64,000 nt of DNA from NCBI GenBank assembly GCA_022824405.1, contig JAJDZZ010000075.1, forward strand, positions 1 to 64,000, in the 5' to 3' direction. The stretch's first letter is position 1. The number at the start of each line of letters is the position of its first letter. A program made the position numbers and the translations under genes. Below, piece after piece: positions 32,933 through 41,504 of this stretch. The DNA is from Opitutales bacterium. Its GTDB lineage: Bacteria > Verrucomicrobiota > Verrucomicrobiia > Opitutales > UBA2995. The notes beneath the pieces are model-generated. The model worked only from the letters and a program-made list of their open reading frames with translations, searched no databases and was not told the DNA's origin.

Positions 32933-34641
32933 TCCTGCCGTCGCCAATCCACCATTTCCATCTGGATGGAGCGGCGGCCGTTGAAAGAGTTCCAGGCCAG
33001 TTTGACCGCCAGGTCGATCGGACAATCTGCGGGGGGCAGTCGGTCGGCCTTCTGCCACGCTACTCCGTTGAGAACGTCGCCATCCCACTTTATCAGGGAG
33101 AAACGAAAATGGTTCTTTCCGAAAACTTCGGGAAGCCGGGCCAGGCGCACCCCTTCGAGACCGAATACCGGCACGGGATTGCCTTCGCCGAACGGGTGGA
33201 GCCGATCGATCATTTTCATCAGGTCCCCGGTAATGTCATCGACCCTCACAAAAGTGGCAATTTCGAGGGTCGGCTCACGGGAATCGCCTTCCAAAGCTTG
33301 TTTTACGGCCCGGTCGAAGGCCGTTTGGAAGGCCGGGAGATTGTGTATGGGCAGCGACACTCCCGTGGCCATGGGATGCCCTCCCCAACTATCCAGCAGA
33401 CCGCTGCACTGCTGTAAAACCTCCACCAGGTTTACTCCCTCCACACTGCGACCGGAACCTTTGGCCAATGGACCCTCTTTCCCCAGAACGATGGCAGGCA
33501 CGTTATGTTTGCGGGCCAAACGACCCGCTACGATTCCCACAACGCCGTGGTGCCATTCGGGGTTGAACAAGACGTACCCGCCCGCGTCGAGCAGTTTCTC
33601 CTCGATGTATCGGGCTGCCTCCCCCGCCATCCGGCGTTGGATATCCCGTCGTTCGCGGTTCATCCGGTCGAGCTGTCCGGCCATATCCAGGCAGTCTTCG
33701 AGACGCTTCCCCAAGAGCAACCTGACCGATAGTTCCGCATCGGCCAGACGCCCGCTGGCGTTAAGGCGCGGGCCCAGCTTGAAAGAAATGTCCGACCCGG
33801 TTATGGGAGTTCCCAACCCTATCCCGGATACGTGAAACAGGGCGTGCAACCCGCTCCGCTTGGTGGACCGGAGCGCTTTGAGGCCGGCGCGGGTAAGAAT
33901 GCGGTTTTCCCCCGTCAACGGAACCACGTCGGCCACGGTCCCAAGGGCCACGAGGTCCAGATAGTCCTTCAAATTCATTTTGTAGGCGGTGGGGTCGCCT
34001 TCGTTTCTCAAATCCTTCACCAGGCCGTGCGCCAGCTTGAATACCAGTCCCACTGAACACAGGTCTCTCCAGGGCCGGTCCTCCTCATCGTTGACGTGGG
34101 GATTGATGAGAAGGGCCGGAACCGGTCGGCCGCAGGTGGACCGGTGATGGTCGATTACGATGACGTCCACCCCTCTGGATGCGAGATACTCGATTTCCTC
34201 GATGGAGTTGGTTCCGCAATCCACCGCAATTAGAAGGTCGGGGACGCCGGACTCCAGGGTCCGGTCGATGACGGCGCGGGACAGGCCGTATCCCTCCCGC
34301 ACCCGGTGAGGGACCGTGTAGTGAGGAAAAATTCCAAACCGGTTGAGCGCGTGAACCAGCAAGGCGGTGCTGGTTACCCCATCCACGTCGTAATCTCCAA
34401 TTATGCCGATGCGCTCATTTGCGGCCATGGCACGACGAAGGCGCCGCACCGCATCCCGAAGATGGGTTATCCTGAAGGGATCGTCGAGCTGCCGAAGGCG
34501 TGGATGGAGAAAGGCATCGGCTTCATCGGAGCCGGGCAGGTTCAGCCGGGTCAGAAGCTGAGCCATCAGGGGAGGGACGCCCAAAGCTCCGGCCAAATCC
34601 CGGACGCGCCTCCGGGAAACCGTTGCCATCCGCCAAACCAT
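32926..34641 (-). CDS. recJ: Single-stranded-DNA-specific exonuclease RecJ
   Basis: RecJ degrades single-stranded DNA 5' to 3' in recombination and repair. The 571-aa protein shows DHH-family metal motifs: IGDYDVDGVTS (81-91), AVDCGTNS (139-146) and VIDHH (162-166), then the DHHA1 region with WGGHPMATGVSL, and a C-terminal OB-like part. An ATG at 34629 could be the true start. It is 6 bases after the secDF stop on the same strand, so it is likely read from the same transcript. Confidence 0.95.
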   Translation of the reverse strand: MVWRMATVSRRRVRDLAGALGVPPLMAQLLTRLNLPGSDEADAFLHPRLRQLDDPFRITHLRDAVRRLRRAMAANERIGIIGDYDVDGVTSTALLVHALNRFGIFPHYTVPHRVREGYGLSRAVIDRTLESGVPDLLIAVDCGTNSIEEIEYLASRGVDVIVIDHHRSTCGRPVPALLINPHVNDEEDRPWRDLCSVGLVFKLAHGLVKDLRNEGDPTAYKMNLKDYLDLVALGTVADVVPLTGENRILTRAGLKALRSTKRSGLHALFHVSGIGLGTPITGSDISFKLGPRLNASGRLADAELSVRLLLGKRLEDCLDMAGQLDRMNRERRDIQRRMAGEAARYIEEKLLDAGGYVLFNPEWHHGVVGIVAGRLARKHNVPAIVLGKEGPLAKGSGRSVEGVNLVEVLQQCSGLLDSWGGHPMATGVSLPIHNLPAFQTAFDRAVKQALEGDSREPTLEIATFVRVDDITGDLMKMIDRLHPFGEGNPVPVFGLEGVRLARLPEVFGKNHFRFSLIKWDGDVLNGVAWQKADRLPPADCPIDLAVKLAWNSFNGRRSIQMEMVDWRRQDY

Positions 34642-34647
34642 GGACGC

Positions 34648-37212
34648 TCAGGCGGGAGATTTGGACTTGGCCTTCGATTTCGATCCGGCCTCCCACTCGT
34701 ACTTGGGCAGGTGTTCCTTTTGAGATTCCACGTGCCGCCGATCGCCTTTGTGCCACCAGAAAAATACCGGACTGGCGATAAAGACCGAGGAAAAGGTTCC
34801 GGTAAGGATTCCCACCAGGAAGGTAAAGGCAAAATCCCGGATGATACCTGTCCCGAATACCAGCAGGGAGCCCGTCACCAACAAGGTGGTCAAGGAGGTC
34901 AGAATCGTCCGGGACAAGGTCTTGTTGATGGCCAGATTGACCAATTGCCCCAATTTCAATCCCGGGTTGAGGTCCAGTTCTTCCCGAATGCGGTCGAAAA
35001 CCACGATGGTATCGTTCAAGGAGTAACCCACGATCATGAGGAGAGCCGCCACCATGGGGGCGGAGAACTGGTTGCCAAAAAGGGCGAAGATACCGATGGT
35101 CATGAACAAATCGTGGATGGTGGCAACCACCGCTCCGACGCCGAAACCGACCTCGAACCGCAAGGCCACGTAGAGCAGAATACAGATCAGCGCGATCCCG
35201 ATGGACAAAAACGCGTTAAACTGAATTTCCTTGCCCACGGATGGGCCGATCATGTTGTTGCCGATCCTTTCCAGGCCCTTACCGGGATACCTTTCCACCA
35301 GGGCTTTGGAAAGGTTGTCCCCCTGTTCAAAATTGGTTTGAACTTTCAAAACGGTCTTGCCTCCGGCTCCCAACGGAGTCTGACGGGTGAGGTTGATATT
35401 CTCGATTCCGAGCTCGCCGGCCACCGCTTCCGCCTCGCCCAGGGTCAGGTCCTCCTCGAAGTGAAAGGAAACTTCATCTCCTCCCGTAAAATCGATTCCG
35501 TAAATGTCCTCCCCCCGATAAATCAGGCCGGCGATTCCCACAGCCACGATGATCCAGGAAGAGGCAAAGGCATATTTCCGGTAATTGAGAAAATTGATTT
35601 TGGGTTCCTTGAGCAACGCGAGGGTGAACATGCGTTGGACAAAGCCGGTGTTAACCAGCAGATCGAGGATGAAACGGCTGACCAGGAGGGCGCAGAACAG
35701 CGTGGCGCCGATGCCGATGGCCAAGGTGACCCCGAACCCCTTTACCGGACCCGTTCCGAAATAAATGAGGATGAATGAGGTGATGAGGGTCGTGACATTG
35801 GCGTCCAAAATAGTGGACAGGGCTTTGTCGAACCCGCCCAGCAATGCGTTGGGAAGGGTCTTGCCGGTGCGCAATTCCTCCCGCATCCGTTCAAAGATCA
35901 GAATATTGGCATCGACGGCCATTCCTATGGTGAGCACCAGTGCGGCGATTCCCGGAAGGGTCAGCGTGGCGTCGATACTGGCCAGCGTCCCCAGCACAAT
36001 AATCAGGTTTATCGCCACTGCGATCAGGGCCACCAAACCGGCCACCATGTAATAGACCAGCATGAAAAGCACTACCGCGGAAGCCCCGATGGTAAAGGCC
36101 TTGACCCCGGAGTCGATCGATTCCCGAGCCAGGGTGGGCTCGACCTCGTACATCTCCGCTACGCGAAGCGGAATATCGAGCGGATTGTTCAATCCGTTGG
36201 AAATCTGCTGGGCTTCGCGCAAGGTGAAGGAACCGGTAATCCGGGCCGACCCACCGGGAATCACTTCCTGAACACTGGGAGCGGTGAGCAATTCCCCGTC
36301 CAAGGTGATGGCCAGCCGACCCGGAATGGCGGTCGTGTTCCCCCGGACAATTTCCCGGGTGAGTTCGGCGAACTGGTCGCCTCCCTCCGAGGTAAATTTG
36401 ATTTGGATCTCGTAAGCGCCGAACTCCCCTATCGAGGGATTGGATTTGGAGATGGCCTCGCCGGTCATTTCCGGAAGGCGTTTGACAAACAGGTAACTGG
36501 TTTCAATGGCTCCGTCGGGGGCTTCCTGTTCGAGCGCCTTGACCTCGTAGCCCACCGGGGCCGTCGTATCGTAGAGTCCGGTGGGGGACCGGGTGCGGTG
36601 GGCCAATTTGAACTCCAGCCGGGCCGGTTTCTTCAGGACGTCCACCACTTCGGGATTTTCCGTGGTGGAAACCCCCGGCAATTGAACCTCGATACGGTTT
36701 TCTCCCACCGGGCGGATGACCGGCTCGGTCACCCCCAGGGAATTGATCCGTTTGCCCACTATGTCGATGGCCTGCTCCAGATCGCTTTCCTTTTCCAGGG
36801 AGTCGGTCGCTTCCGATAAGTCCAACTCCATGACAAAGGCCACTCCCCCTTTTAAGTCGAGACCCGGCTGAAGCCTCGATTTGGAAGCCTCGAGCAGGGC
36901 ATCGAGCAACACCTGGTTGCGGCGCTCCGTGTTGCGCATGGAGGATTCCAGCTTCAATTGGGGAAAATATTGGGCCAAATCGATATCCCGCTCCAAAGCA
37001 ATGGCGCGCAGAGCAAGATAGATACTGGAGTATTCGTCGTTGCCGTAGGCCGTTTCCGCTTCCCCCAGCAGAGAAACAAAGGCCTCGGCGCCATTGCATT
37101 CCGCCAGCAGGTACTCCTTGTATGCGGTGTCCCGGATGGGATTGAGGTAGAGAATCGCCGTAAAGACGATGACGGCGGAGAGAAGGAATTTCCAAAGCGT
37201 GCTACCAGACAT
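34648..37212 (-). CDS. secDF: Fused protein translocase SecD-SecF
   Basis: SecDF uses the proton gradient to pull exported proteins through SecYEG. The 854-aa protein is a single-chain fusion: SecD part about 1-530 (first periplasmic segment with DLKGGVAFVMELDL, TM4 motif GMAVDANILIFERMREELRTG) and SecF part about 545-835 (GIDFTGGDEVSFHF, then MIVGYSLNDTIVVFDRIREEL). The C-terminus is rich in lysine and serine. It sits with yajC upstream (32 bases) and recJ downstream, a Sec accessory operon. Confidence 0.95.
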   Translation of the reverse strand: MSGSTLWKFLLSAVIVFTAILYLNPIRDTAYKEYLLAECNGAEAFVSLLGEAETAYGNDEYSSIYLALRAIALERDIDLAQYFPQLKLESSMRNTERRNQVLLDALLEASKSRLQPGLDLKGGVAFVMELDLSEATDSLEKESDLEQAIDIVGKRINSLGVTEPVIRPVGENRIEVQLPGVSTTENPEVVDVLKKPARLEFKLAHRTRSPTGLYDTTAPVGYEVKALEQEAPDGAIETSYLFVKRLPEMTGEAISKSNPSIGEFGAYEIQIKFTSEGGDQFAELTREIVRGNTTAIPGRLAITLDGELLTAPSVQEVIPGGSARITGSFTLREAQQISNGLNNPLDIPLRVAEMYEVEPTLARESIDSGVKAFTIGASAVVLFMLVYYMVAGLVALIAVAINLIIVLGTLASIDATLTLPGIAALVLTIGMAVDANILIFERMREELRTGKTLPNALLGGFDKALSTILDANVTTLITSFILIYFGTGPVKGFGVTLAIGIGATLFCALLVSRFILDLLVNTGFVQRMFTLALLKEPKINFLNYRKYAFASSWIIVAVGIAGLIYRGEDIYGIDFTGGDEVSFHFEEDLTLGEAEAVAGELGIENINLTRQTPLGAGGKTVLKVQTNFEQGDNLSKALVERYPGKGLERIGNNMIGPSVGKEIQFNAFLSIGIALICILLYVALRFEVGFGVGAVVATIHDLFMTIGIFALFGNQFSAPMVAALLMIVGYSLNDTIVVFDRIREELDLNPGLKLGQLVNLAINKTLSRTILTSLTTLLVTGSLLVFGTGIIRDFAFTFLVGILTGTFSSVFIASPVFFWWHKGDRRHVESQKEHLPKYEWEAGSKSKAKSKSPA

Positions 37213-37244
37213 GGACAGAAAAAAGCCGGGAGGGTTCAGTGGGA

Positions 37245-37574
37245 TTATTGTATGGTCCCATCCGAAGAAACCCTGCCCTGAATGAAGGTTTTTTGGATTT
37301 CCACTTTAGTCCCTTCCGCGATGCGAACGATGAACCGGTCTTCTTTGACATTGGTGATGGTTCCAAAAATTCCGGAAGCGGTGATGACGTTATCTCCGGT
37401 CGACAACGCATCTATCATCTGTTTGTGCTGCTTCTGCTTCTTGCGCTGGGGGGCGATGAGAAAAAACCACATGGCTCCGAGGATCAAAACCCAGAACAAA
37501 AGCATCATCATCCCGCCGTTGCCTGAAGCCTGGGCAAAGTGTTCGAGAAAAATTTTATGAGGTACGGTTTGCAT
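37245..37574 (-). CDS. yajC: Preprotein translocase accessory subunit YajC
   Basis: A 109-aa inner-membrane protein that associates with SecDF. It has one transmembrane helix (MMMLLFWVLILGAMWFFLI, about 22-40) followed by the family segment PQRKKQKQHKQMIDALSTGD and GIFGTITNVKEDRFIVRIAEGTKVEI. It is first in the yajC-secDF-recJ run. Upstream (37575-37817) lies a repeat-filled gap. Confidence 0.93.
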   Translation of the reverse strand: MQTVPHKIFLEHFAQASGNGGMMMLLFWVLILGAMWFFLIAPQRKKQKQHKQMIDALSTGDNVITASGIFGTITNVKEDRFIVRIAEGTKVEIQKTFIQGRVSSDGTIQ

Positions 37575-37671
37575 ATTGAATGCGAAATTTGAAACGGGGG
37601 GGCCAAGGGGTCAAACCTGAATAATCCTCAGTTGGGCGACTTTTTGAAGGCTCGGCCATCCCGGCAACGGG

Positions 37672-37766
37672 GCCCGTCGGGGTCATTCCTTGCATCCGCC
37701 ATGGGGGCAGTCCTGGAATTTCAACATGGGGACATGTCAAAAATCAAGGAGCTGACCCCGACGGGC
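37672..37766. repeat. 14-bp perfect inverted repeat enclosing the dispersed repeat
   Basis: GCCCGTCGGGGTCA (37672-37685) and its reverse complement TGACCCCGACGGGC (37753-37766) enclose the 63-67 bp repeat copy. A secondary imperfect pairing (CCTTG near 37688, CAAGG near 37746) extends the stem. A further GGGGTCAAACCTG motif lies just upstream at about 37611. No gene occupies the 37575-37817 gap. Confidence 0.8.
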
Positions 37767-37767
37767 G
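37701..37767 (+). repeat. 63-67 bp dispersed repeat family, copy 2
   Basis: On the plus strand this copy reads CAGTCCTGGAATTTCAACAT, then GGGGACATGTCAAAAATCAA, ending GAGCTGACCCCGACGGGCG. It is nearly identical to copy 1 (minus strand, 31937-31999) and copy 3 (60656-60718). Confidence 0.8.
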
Positions 37768-37817
37768 TCCATGCCCTATTCCTCAAGCTACACGCTTAAC
37801 CAGCAGCGCCATTCGCG

Positions 37818-38201
37818 TCAGCCGGTCAAGCGGGCGTAGTCGCGGGCGGCGAGCAAATCATCCAAATCGGCCCTGTCGGCCAGGCGAATTTTAACGATCC
37901 ATCCCTCCCCATAGGGGTCCTGGTTGATTAATTCGGGCTCATACTCCAATACCGAATTAATTTCGAGGATCTCCCCGCCCGCCATCAGGTAAACGTCCGA
38001 GGCGGCTTTGACCGACTCCACCACGCAGAAACTTTCCCCTTTGTCAAAGTCTTCACCCTCCTCGGGCAACTCCACGAAGGTGATGTCGCCCAAACGGCTT
38101 TGCGCAAAATCGGTAATGCCCACCTGGGCCGTTCCGTCGTCCAGCAGACGAAGCCATTCGTGGTCTTTGCTGTATTTGAGTTCGTCCGGAATATTGTTCA
38201 T
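37818..38201 (-). CDS. gcvH: Glycine cleavage system H protein
   Basis: GcvH carries the aminomethyl group of glycine on a lipoyl lysine. The 127-aa protein has the attachment motif VVESVKAASDVY with Lys65, and the family opening EWLRLLDDGTAQVGITDFAQSRLGDITFVELP. It follows gcvT by 50 bases on the same strand. gcvP is not in the window. Confidence 0.96.
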   Translation of the reverse strand: MNNIPDELKYSKDHEWLRLLDDGTAQVGITDFAQSRLGDITFVELPEEGEDFDKGESFCVVESVKAASDVYLMAGGEILEINSVLEYEPELINQDPYGEGWIVKIRLADRADLDDLLAARDYARLTG

Positions 38202-38251
38202 GTGATCGAATGCCCTTCCTGGCCAAATTTATCTTCTATTTCCTCTAATAC

Positions 38252-39352
38252 CTATTTGCCGTTCAAGTGCAAGGGAGGCTTTCCCCGGCGAATGGCAAAC
38301 CGTTTGCCCCTTATCTCCACTTCGAGGTTCGGGGAGGAAAGGTAATCCGCTCCTATCAGGGCCGAACCGATCGGTTTGTTCAGAATGGGTGACTGGGTGC
38401 CCGAAACCACCTCTCCGACCGCCTCATCCCCCACGAATACCGGGGTCCCCGGCCGCGCAATCCTGCGGTCTTCCACCGTAAAATACAGAATCCGGCGGGA
38501 AATGCCGGCCATTTTCTGCTCCCTTAAAGCTTCCTTTCCCACGAAGGCGGCCACCTTTTTCAATTTCACCGTCCAACCGATCCCGCCCTCGAAGGGCGTG
38601 ATGGTATCGCTGATTTCGTGTCCGTAAAGCGGATAGCCGGCTTCCAATCTCAGGCTGTCCCGCGCCCCCAGCCCGGCCAGGGCTATTCCGAGGCCGCCGC
38701 CGGCGTCCAAAACGGACCGGGCGATTTCCGGGCCCGCCTCCCAGGGCGCGTAGATCTCAAATCCCGATTCTCCGGTATACCCCGTCCGGCTGACGATGGA
38801 GGAATAGCCCGCGAAATTCCCCTCCGCGAAATGATAATATTTCAACTCGGCCAAATTAACGGAAGTCAGTCCGGTCGCGATCCGTTGGGCGGCCGGACCC
38901 TGAAGGGCCAACTGGCAATATCGGTTCGATACATCCCGCACTCGGCAAGCAAAAGGAGCCGCCTTTCCGGTTATCCAGTCGAGGTCCTTTGCCGTATTGC
39001 CGGCATTTATGCAAAGAAGATAGTCGCTTTCTCCCCTGCGGTATACGAGCAGATCATCTACCACGGTCCCCCCCTCGTAACACATGGGGGTGTAGACCAC
39101 GCGTCCGTCGGTCATGTTGCGGATATGGTTGGTCACGAGATGGTCCAGGAACGGACCCGCTTCAGTGCCACGCACCGAAACCTCCCCCATGTGGCTCACG
39201 TCGAACAAACCGGCCGTTGCCCTCACGGCTCGGTGCTCGGCCAGAATGCCGGTGTATTGAACTGGCATGTCCCAACCGCCGAAGGGGACCATGTGGGCGC
39301 CGTTGGCCCGGTGGAAGGCGTGCAGAGAAGTTGTTTTCAGACGGCCGGCCAT
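38252..39352 (-). CDS. gcvT: Aminomethyltransferase (glycine cleavage T protein)
   Basis: GcvT moves the methylene group from the H protein to tetrahydrofolate, releasing ammonia. From the ATG at 39352 it is 366 aa, the normal length, beginning MAGRLKTTSLHAFH. Family segments include VPFGGWDMPVQYTGILAEH, FDVSHMGEV, RTGYTGESGFEIY and the C-terminal barrel (GTPVFVGDEAVGEVVSGTQSP). The frame is open to 39553, but the extra 67 residues do not look like GcvT. Upstream on the minus strand is a strong AGGAGG followed by an out-of-frame 21-codon frame that overlaps this start. Confidence 0.93.
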   Translation of the reverse strand: MAGRLKTTSLHAFHRANGAHMVPFGGWDMPVQYTGILAEHRAVRATAGLFDVSHMGEVSVRGTEAGPFLDHLVTNHIRNMTDGRVVYTPMCYEGGTVVDDLLVYRRGESDYLLCINAGNTAKDLDWITGKAAPFACRVRDVSNRYCQLALQGPAAQRIATGLTSVNLAELKYYHFAEGNFAGYSSIVSRTGYTGESGFEIYAPWEAGPEIARSVLDAGGGLGIALAGLGARDSLRLEAGYPLYGHEISDTITPFEGGIGWTVKLKKVAAFVGKEALREQKMAGISRRILYFTVEDRRIARPGTPVFVGDEAVGEVVSGTQSPILNKPIGSALIGADYLSSPNLEVEIRGKRFAIRRGKPPLHLNGK

Positions 39353-39574
39353 TGGGAGAGGTCCCAGACATAACAGGTAAGCCAATCGGAAAACGCCAGC
39401 ACTTTCCCCTCCTGAAATCAAACGCTTGAAATTTTTTGCGAAATTTTTCAATCTGCCAGCGATATGAAAAATTATTGGCCCGAGCCGTTGGTATTTACTG
39501 TTGCAAAAAGTAGCTGACTTATTTTTCCGGTTTTTCCCTTTCGATAGCCGCATGGGCTTCCGGCCAAACCATTC
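39353..39574. other. Divergent gap between gcvT and the CNNM/CBS gene
   Basis: This 222-base gap must carry the promoters of gcvT and the CNNM gene. On the minus strand an AGGAGG (about 39405-39410) precedes GTG at about 39397, which opens a 21-codon frame ending just inside gcvT. I looked for a glycine riboswitch and did not see one. The central part is AT-rich. Confidence 0.4.
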
Positions 39575-40612
39575 ATGACTCCCCTAATCCTTGCTGTAAT
39601 CCTGACCATCGTCGTTTCCGCCTTGTGTTCGGTTCTGGAGGCCATGGTTCTCAGCACTACCGCGGCCGAGGTCGAATCCCTCAAACAACGAGCCGGGAAC
39701 CGCGGAACCTTGCTGGGGCAAATGATCGGGGAAATTGACGAAACCATTTCAGCCATTTTGACCCTGAACACCATCGCCAACACCGCTGGCGCCACGGTGG
39801 TGGGCACGCTCGCGGCCGCTCAATTCGGCAGCGCCGCGGCCGGCTTTGTGGCAGGGATAATGACCTTCCTGATTTTGATTTTTTCGGAAATAATTCCCAA
39901 AAACGTGGGGGTTGCCTATCGCGGTTGGATTCAGCCCTACTCCGTCCACCTTTTGGGCTTCATCCGGATTTTGATGAAGCCGGTCACTTATTTTACCCGC
40001 AAATTCGTCCGCATGCTGGTGAAAGACCAGCATGGGACCAGCGAACAGGCGGAAGAGGAAATCAAGCTGTTGGCGGAAAAGGGCGCCAAAGAGGGAAAAC
40101 TGCGCCACGCCGAGGCGGATGTGATCAGCAACGCCTTAACCCTGGATGATGTGGCTATCGACGACATAATGACCCCGCGCACAGTGGTATTCGCCCTGCA
40201 AAAAGACCGGACGGTCGCTGAGGTTTTCAAGGGGTACAACAACATCCCCTTCGCGCGCATTCCCGTTTACGAGGAAACCATCGACCAGGTCATAGGCATA
40301 GTGCGGAGACGCGACCTTTTGCAGGCCATGGCCGTCGACGGTCACGATACCAGAGTCTCGGAGTTGATGCTGCCGGCCCTCTTCGTGCCCGAAACCGCCA
40401 ATGGCGCCGATACGCTGCAAAGGTTTCTTTCCCAGCAGCAACAATTGGCCGTGGTAGTGGATGAATTCGGCTCCGTAACCGGGGTTGTCACCATGGAAGA
40501 TATCATCGAACACATACTGGGCCGGGAAATTGTGGAAAAAGACGACGTGGCAGTCGACATGCGCGAATTGGCCCGGGCAAAAAATGCCCGGAAGCTCGGC
40601 AAGGGGCAATAG
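39575..40612 (+). CDS. CNNM-domain and CBS-pair membrane protein (hemolysin/CorC-related)
   Basis: A 345-aa protein with a DUF21/CNNM membrane domain (about 1-185, three to four helices, including ILTLNTIANTAGATVVG and IFSEIIPKNVGVAYRG) and a pair of CBS domains (about 195-325: DDIMTPRTVVFALQKD, FARIPVYEETIDQVIGIV, VVDEFGSVTGVVTMEDIIEHILG). Related proteins are linked to Mg2+ or Co2+ efflux. The usual CorC_HlyC C-terminal domain is missing; the chain ends soon after the second CBS. Confidence 0.9.
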   Translation: MTPLILAVILTIVVSALCSVLEAMVLSTTAAEVESLKQRAGNRGTLLGQMIGEIDETISAILTLNTIANTAGATVVGTLAAAQFGSAAAGFVAGIMTFLILIFSEIIPKNVGVAYRGWIQPYSVHLLGFIRILMKPVTYFTRKFVRMLVKDQHGTSEQAEEEIKLLAEKGAKEGKLRHAEADVISNALTLDDVAIDDIMTPRTVVFALQKDRTVAEVFKGYNNIPFARIPVYEETIDQVIGIVRRRDLLQAMAVDGHDTRVSELMLPALFVPETANGADTLQRFLSQQQQLAVVVDEFGSVTGVVTMEDIIEHILGREIVEKDDVAVDMRELARAKNARKLGKGQ

Positions 40613-40644
40613 GCGGTAAAACGGAACCAGGCCAGATCACGGTA

Positions 40645-41475
40645 ATGACGGTCTCTTATCAGGGTTCTCAATACTGGCTCCACGATTGGGATCCGTTCGT
40701 GGTCCAATTTTCCGAAAACTGGGGCATCCGCTGGTACGGATTGGCCTATGTCCTGGGATTTCTCACCGCTTCGTGGTTGTTGGGATTGTACTTCAAGCGC
40801 GGGAAGTCGCCCCTGGATCCGGAAAGGCGCTTCAATGCCCTGATCGTTTTCATTCTTGCGACCTTGGTCGGCGGCCGTCTCGGATACATGCTCCTTTACG
40901 ATTTGAACGCCTTGCTCCAGGCCCCCTGGAAAATAATCAAGGTCTGGGAAGGGGGAATGGCCAGTCACGGGGGGATAGTGGGTTTGGCCCTCGCGGTTTG
41001 GTATTTGGCCCGCAAGCACGGCTACGCTAAAGGGCAACTGGCCGATATCGTGGTAACGTTGGGTCCACCCGGCGTTTTTTTGGGCAGACTGGCAAATTTC
41101 ATTAACGGTGAGCTGTGGGGGAAAATATCCACCGTCCCTTGGGCCGTTGTATTTCCCGCCGCGTCTCCCTCCGGAGTTCCCCGCCATCCCAGTCAACTCT
41201 ACGAAGCAGCGCTGGAAGGCCTGGTTCTCATCATCTACCTGCAATTGCGTTTTTGGAAGAGTTCGGTTGCCCGGCGTCATCCGGGGCAATTATGCGGGGA
41301 ATTTTTTCTGTTCTACGGTCTGCTACGCATTGTAGGAGAACTCTTCCGAGAACCGGATGCCGGGTTGATCCTGGGGATGAACAGGGGTATTTTCTATTCC
41401 CTGTTCATGGTTTTGGCCGGCCTCGGCATTATCTACTCGGCCCGAAAACGAGCGGGTTCACTACCTCCCGGATAG
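40645..41475 (+). CDS. lgt: Prolipoprotein diacylglyceryl transferase
   Basis: Lgt adds diacylglycerol to the cysteine of prolipoproteins in the inner membrane. The 276-aa polytopic protein shows WYGLAYVLGFLTASWLL, GGRLGYMLLYD, EGGMASHGGIVG (catalytic-loop histidine), GRLANFINGELWG (signature arginine) and PRHPSQLYEAALEGL. It follows the CNNM gene by 32 bases. It would lipidate the peptide-binding protein at 131-1747. Confidence 0.96.
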   Translation: MTVSYQGSQYWLHDWDPFVVQFSENWGIRWYGLAYVLGFLTASWLLGLYFKRGKSPLDPERRFNALIVFILATLVGGRLGYMLLYDLNALLQAPWKIIKVWEGGMASHGGIVGLALAVWYLARKHGYAKGQLADIVVTLGPPGVFLGRLANFINGELWGKISTVPWAVVFPAASPSGVPRHPSQLYEAALEGLVLIIYLQLRFWKSSVARRHPGQLCGEFFLFYGLLRIVGELFREPDAGLILGMNRGIFYSLFMVLAGLGIIYSARKRAGSLPPG

Positions 41476-41504
41476 CTGACCCGGCCCGACCGTTCCCCAT
41501 GGCC

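Noticed and set aside
39353-39574. Glycine riboswitch upstream of gcvT
   Set aside because: The expected core segments of the aptamer are not found in this gap on either strand.
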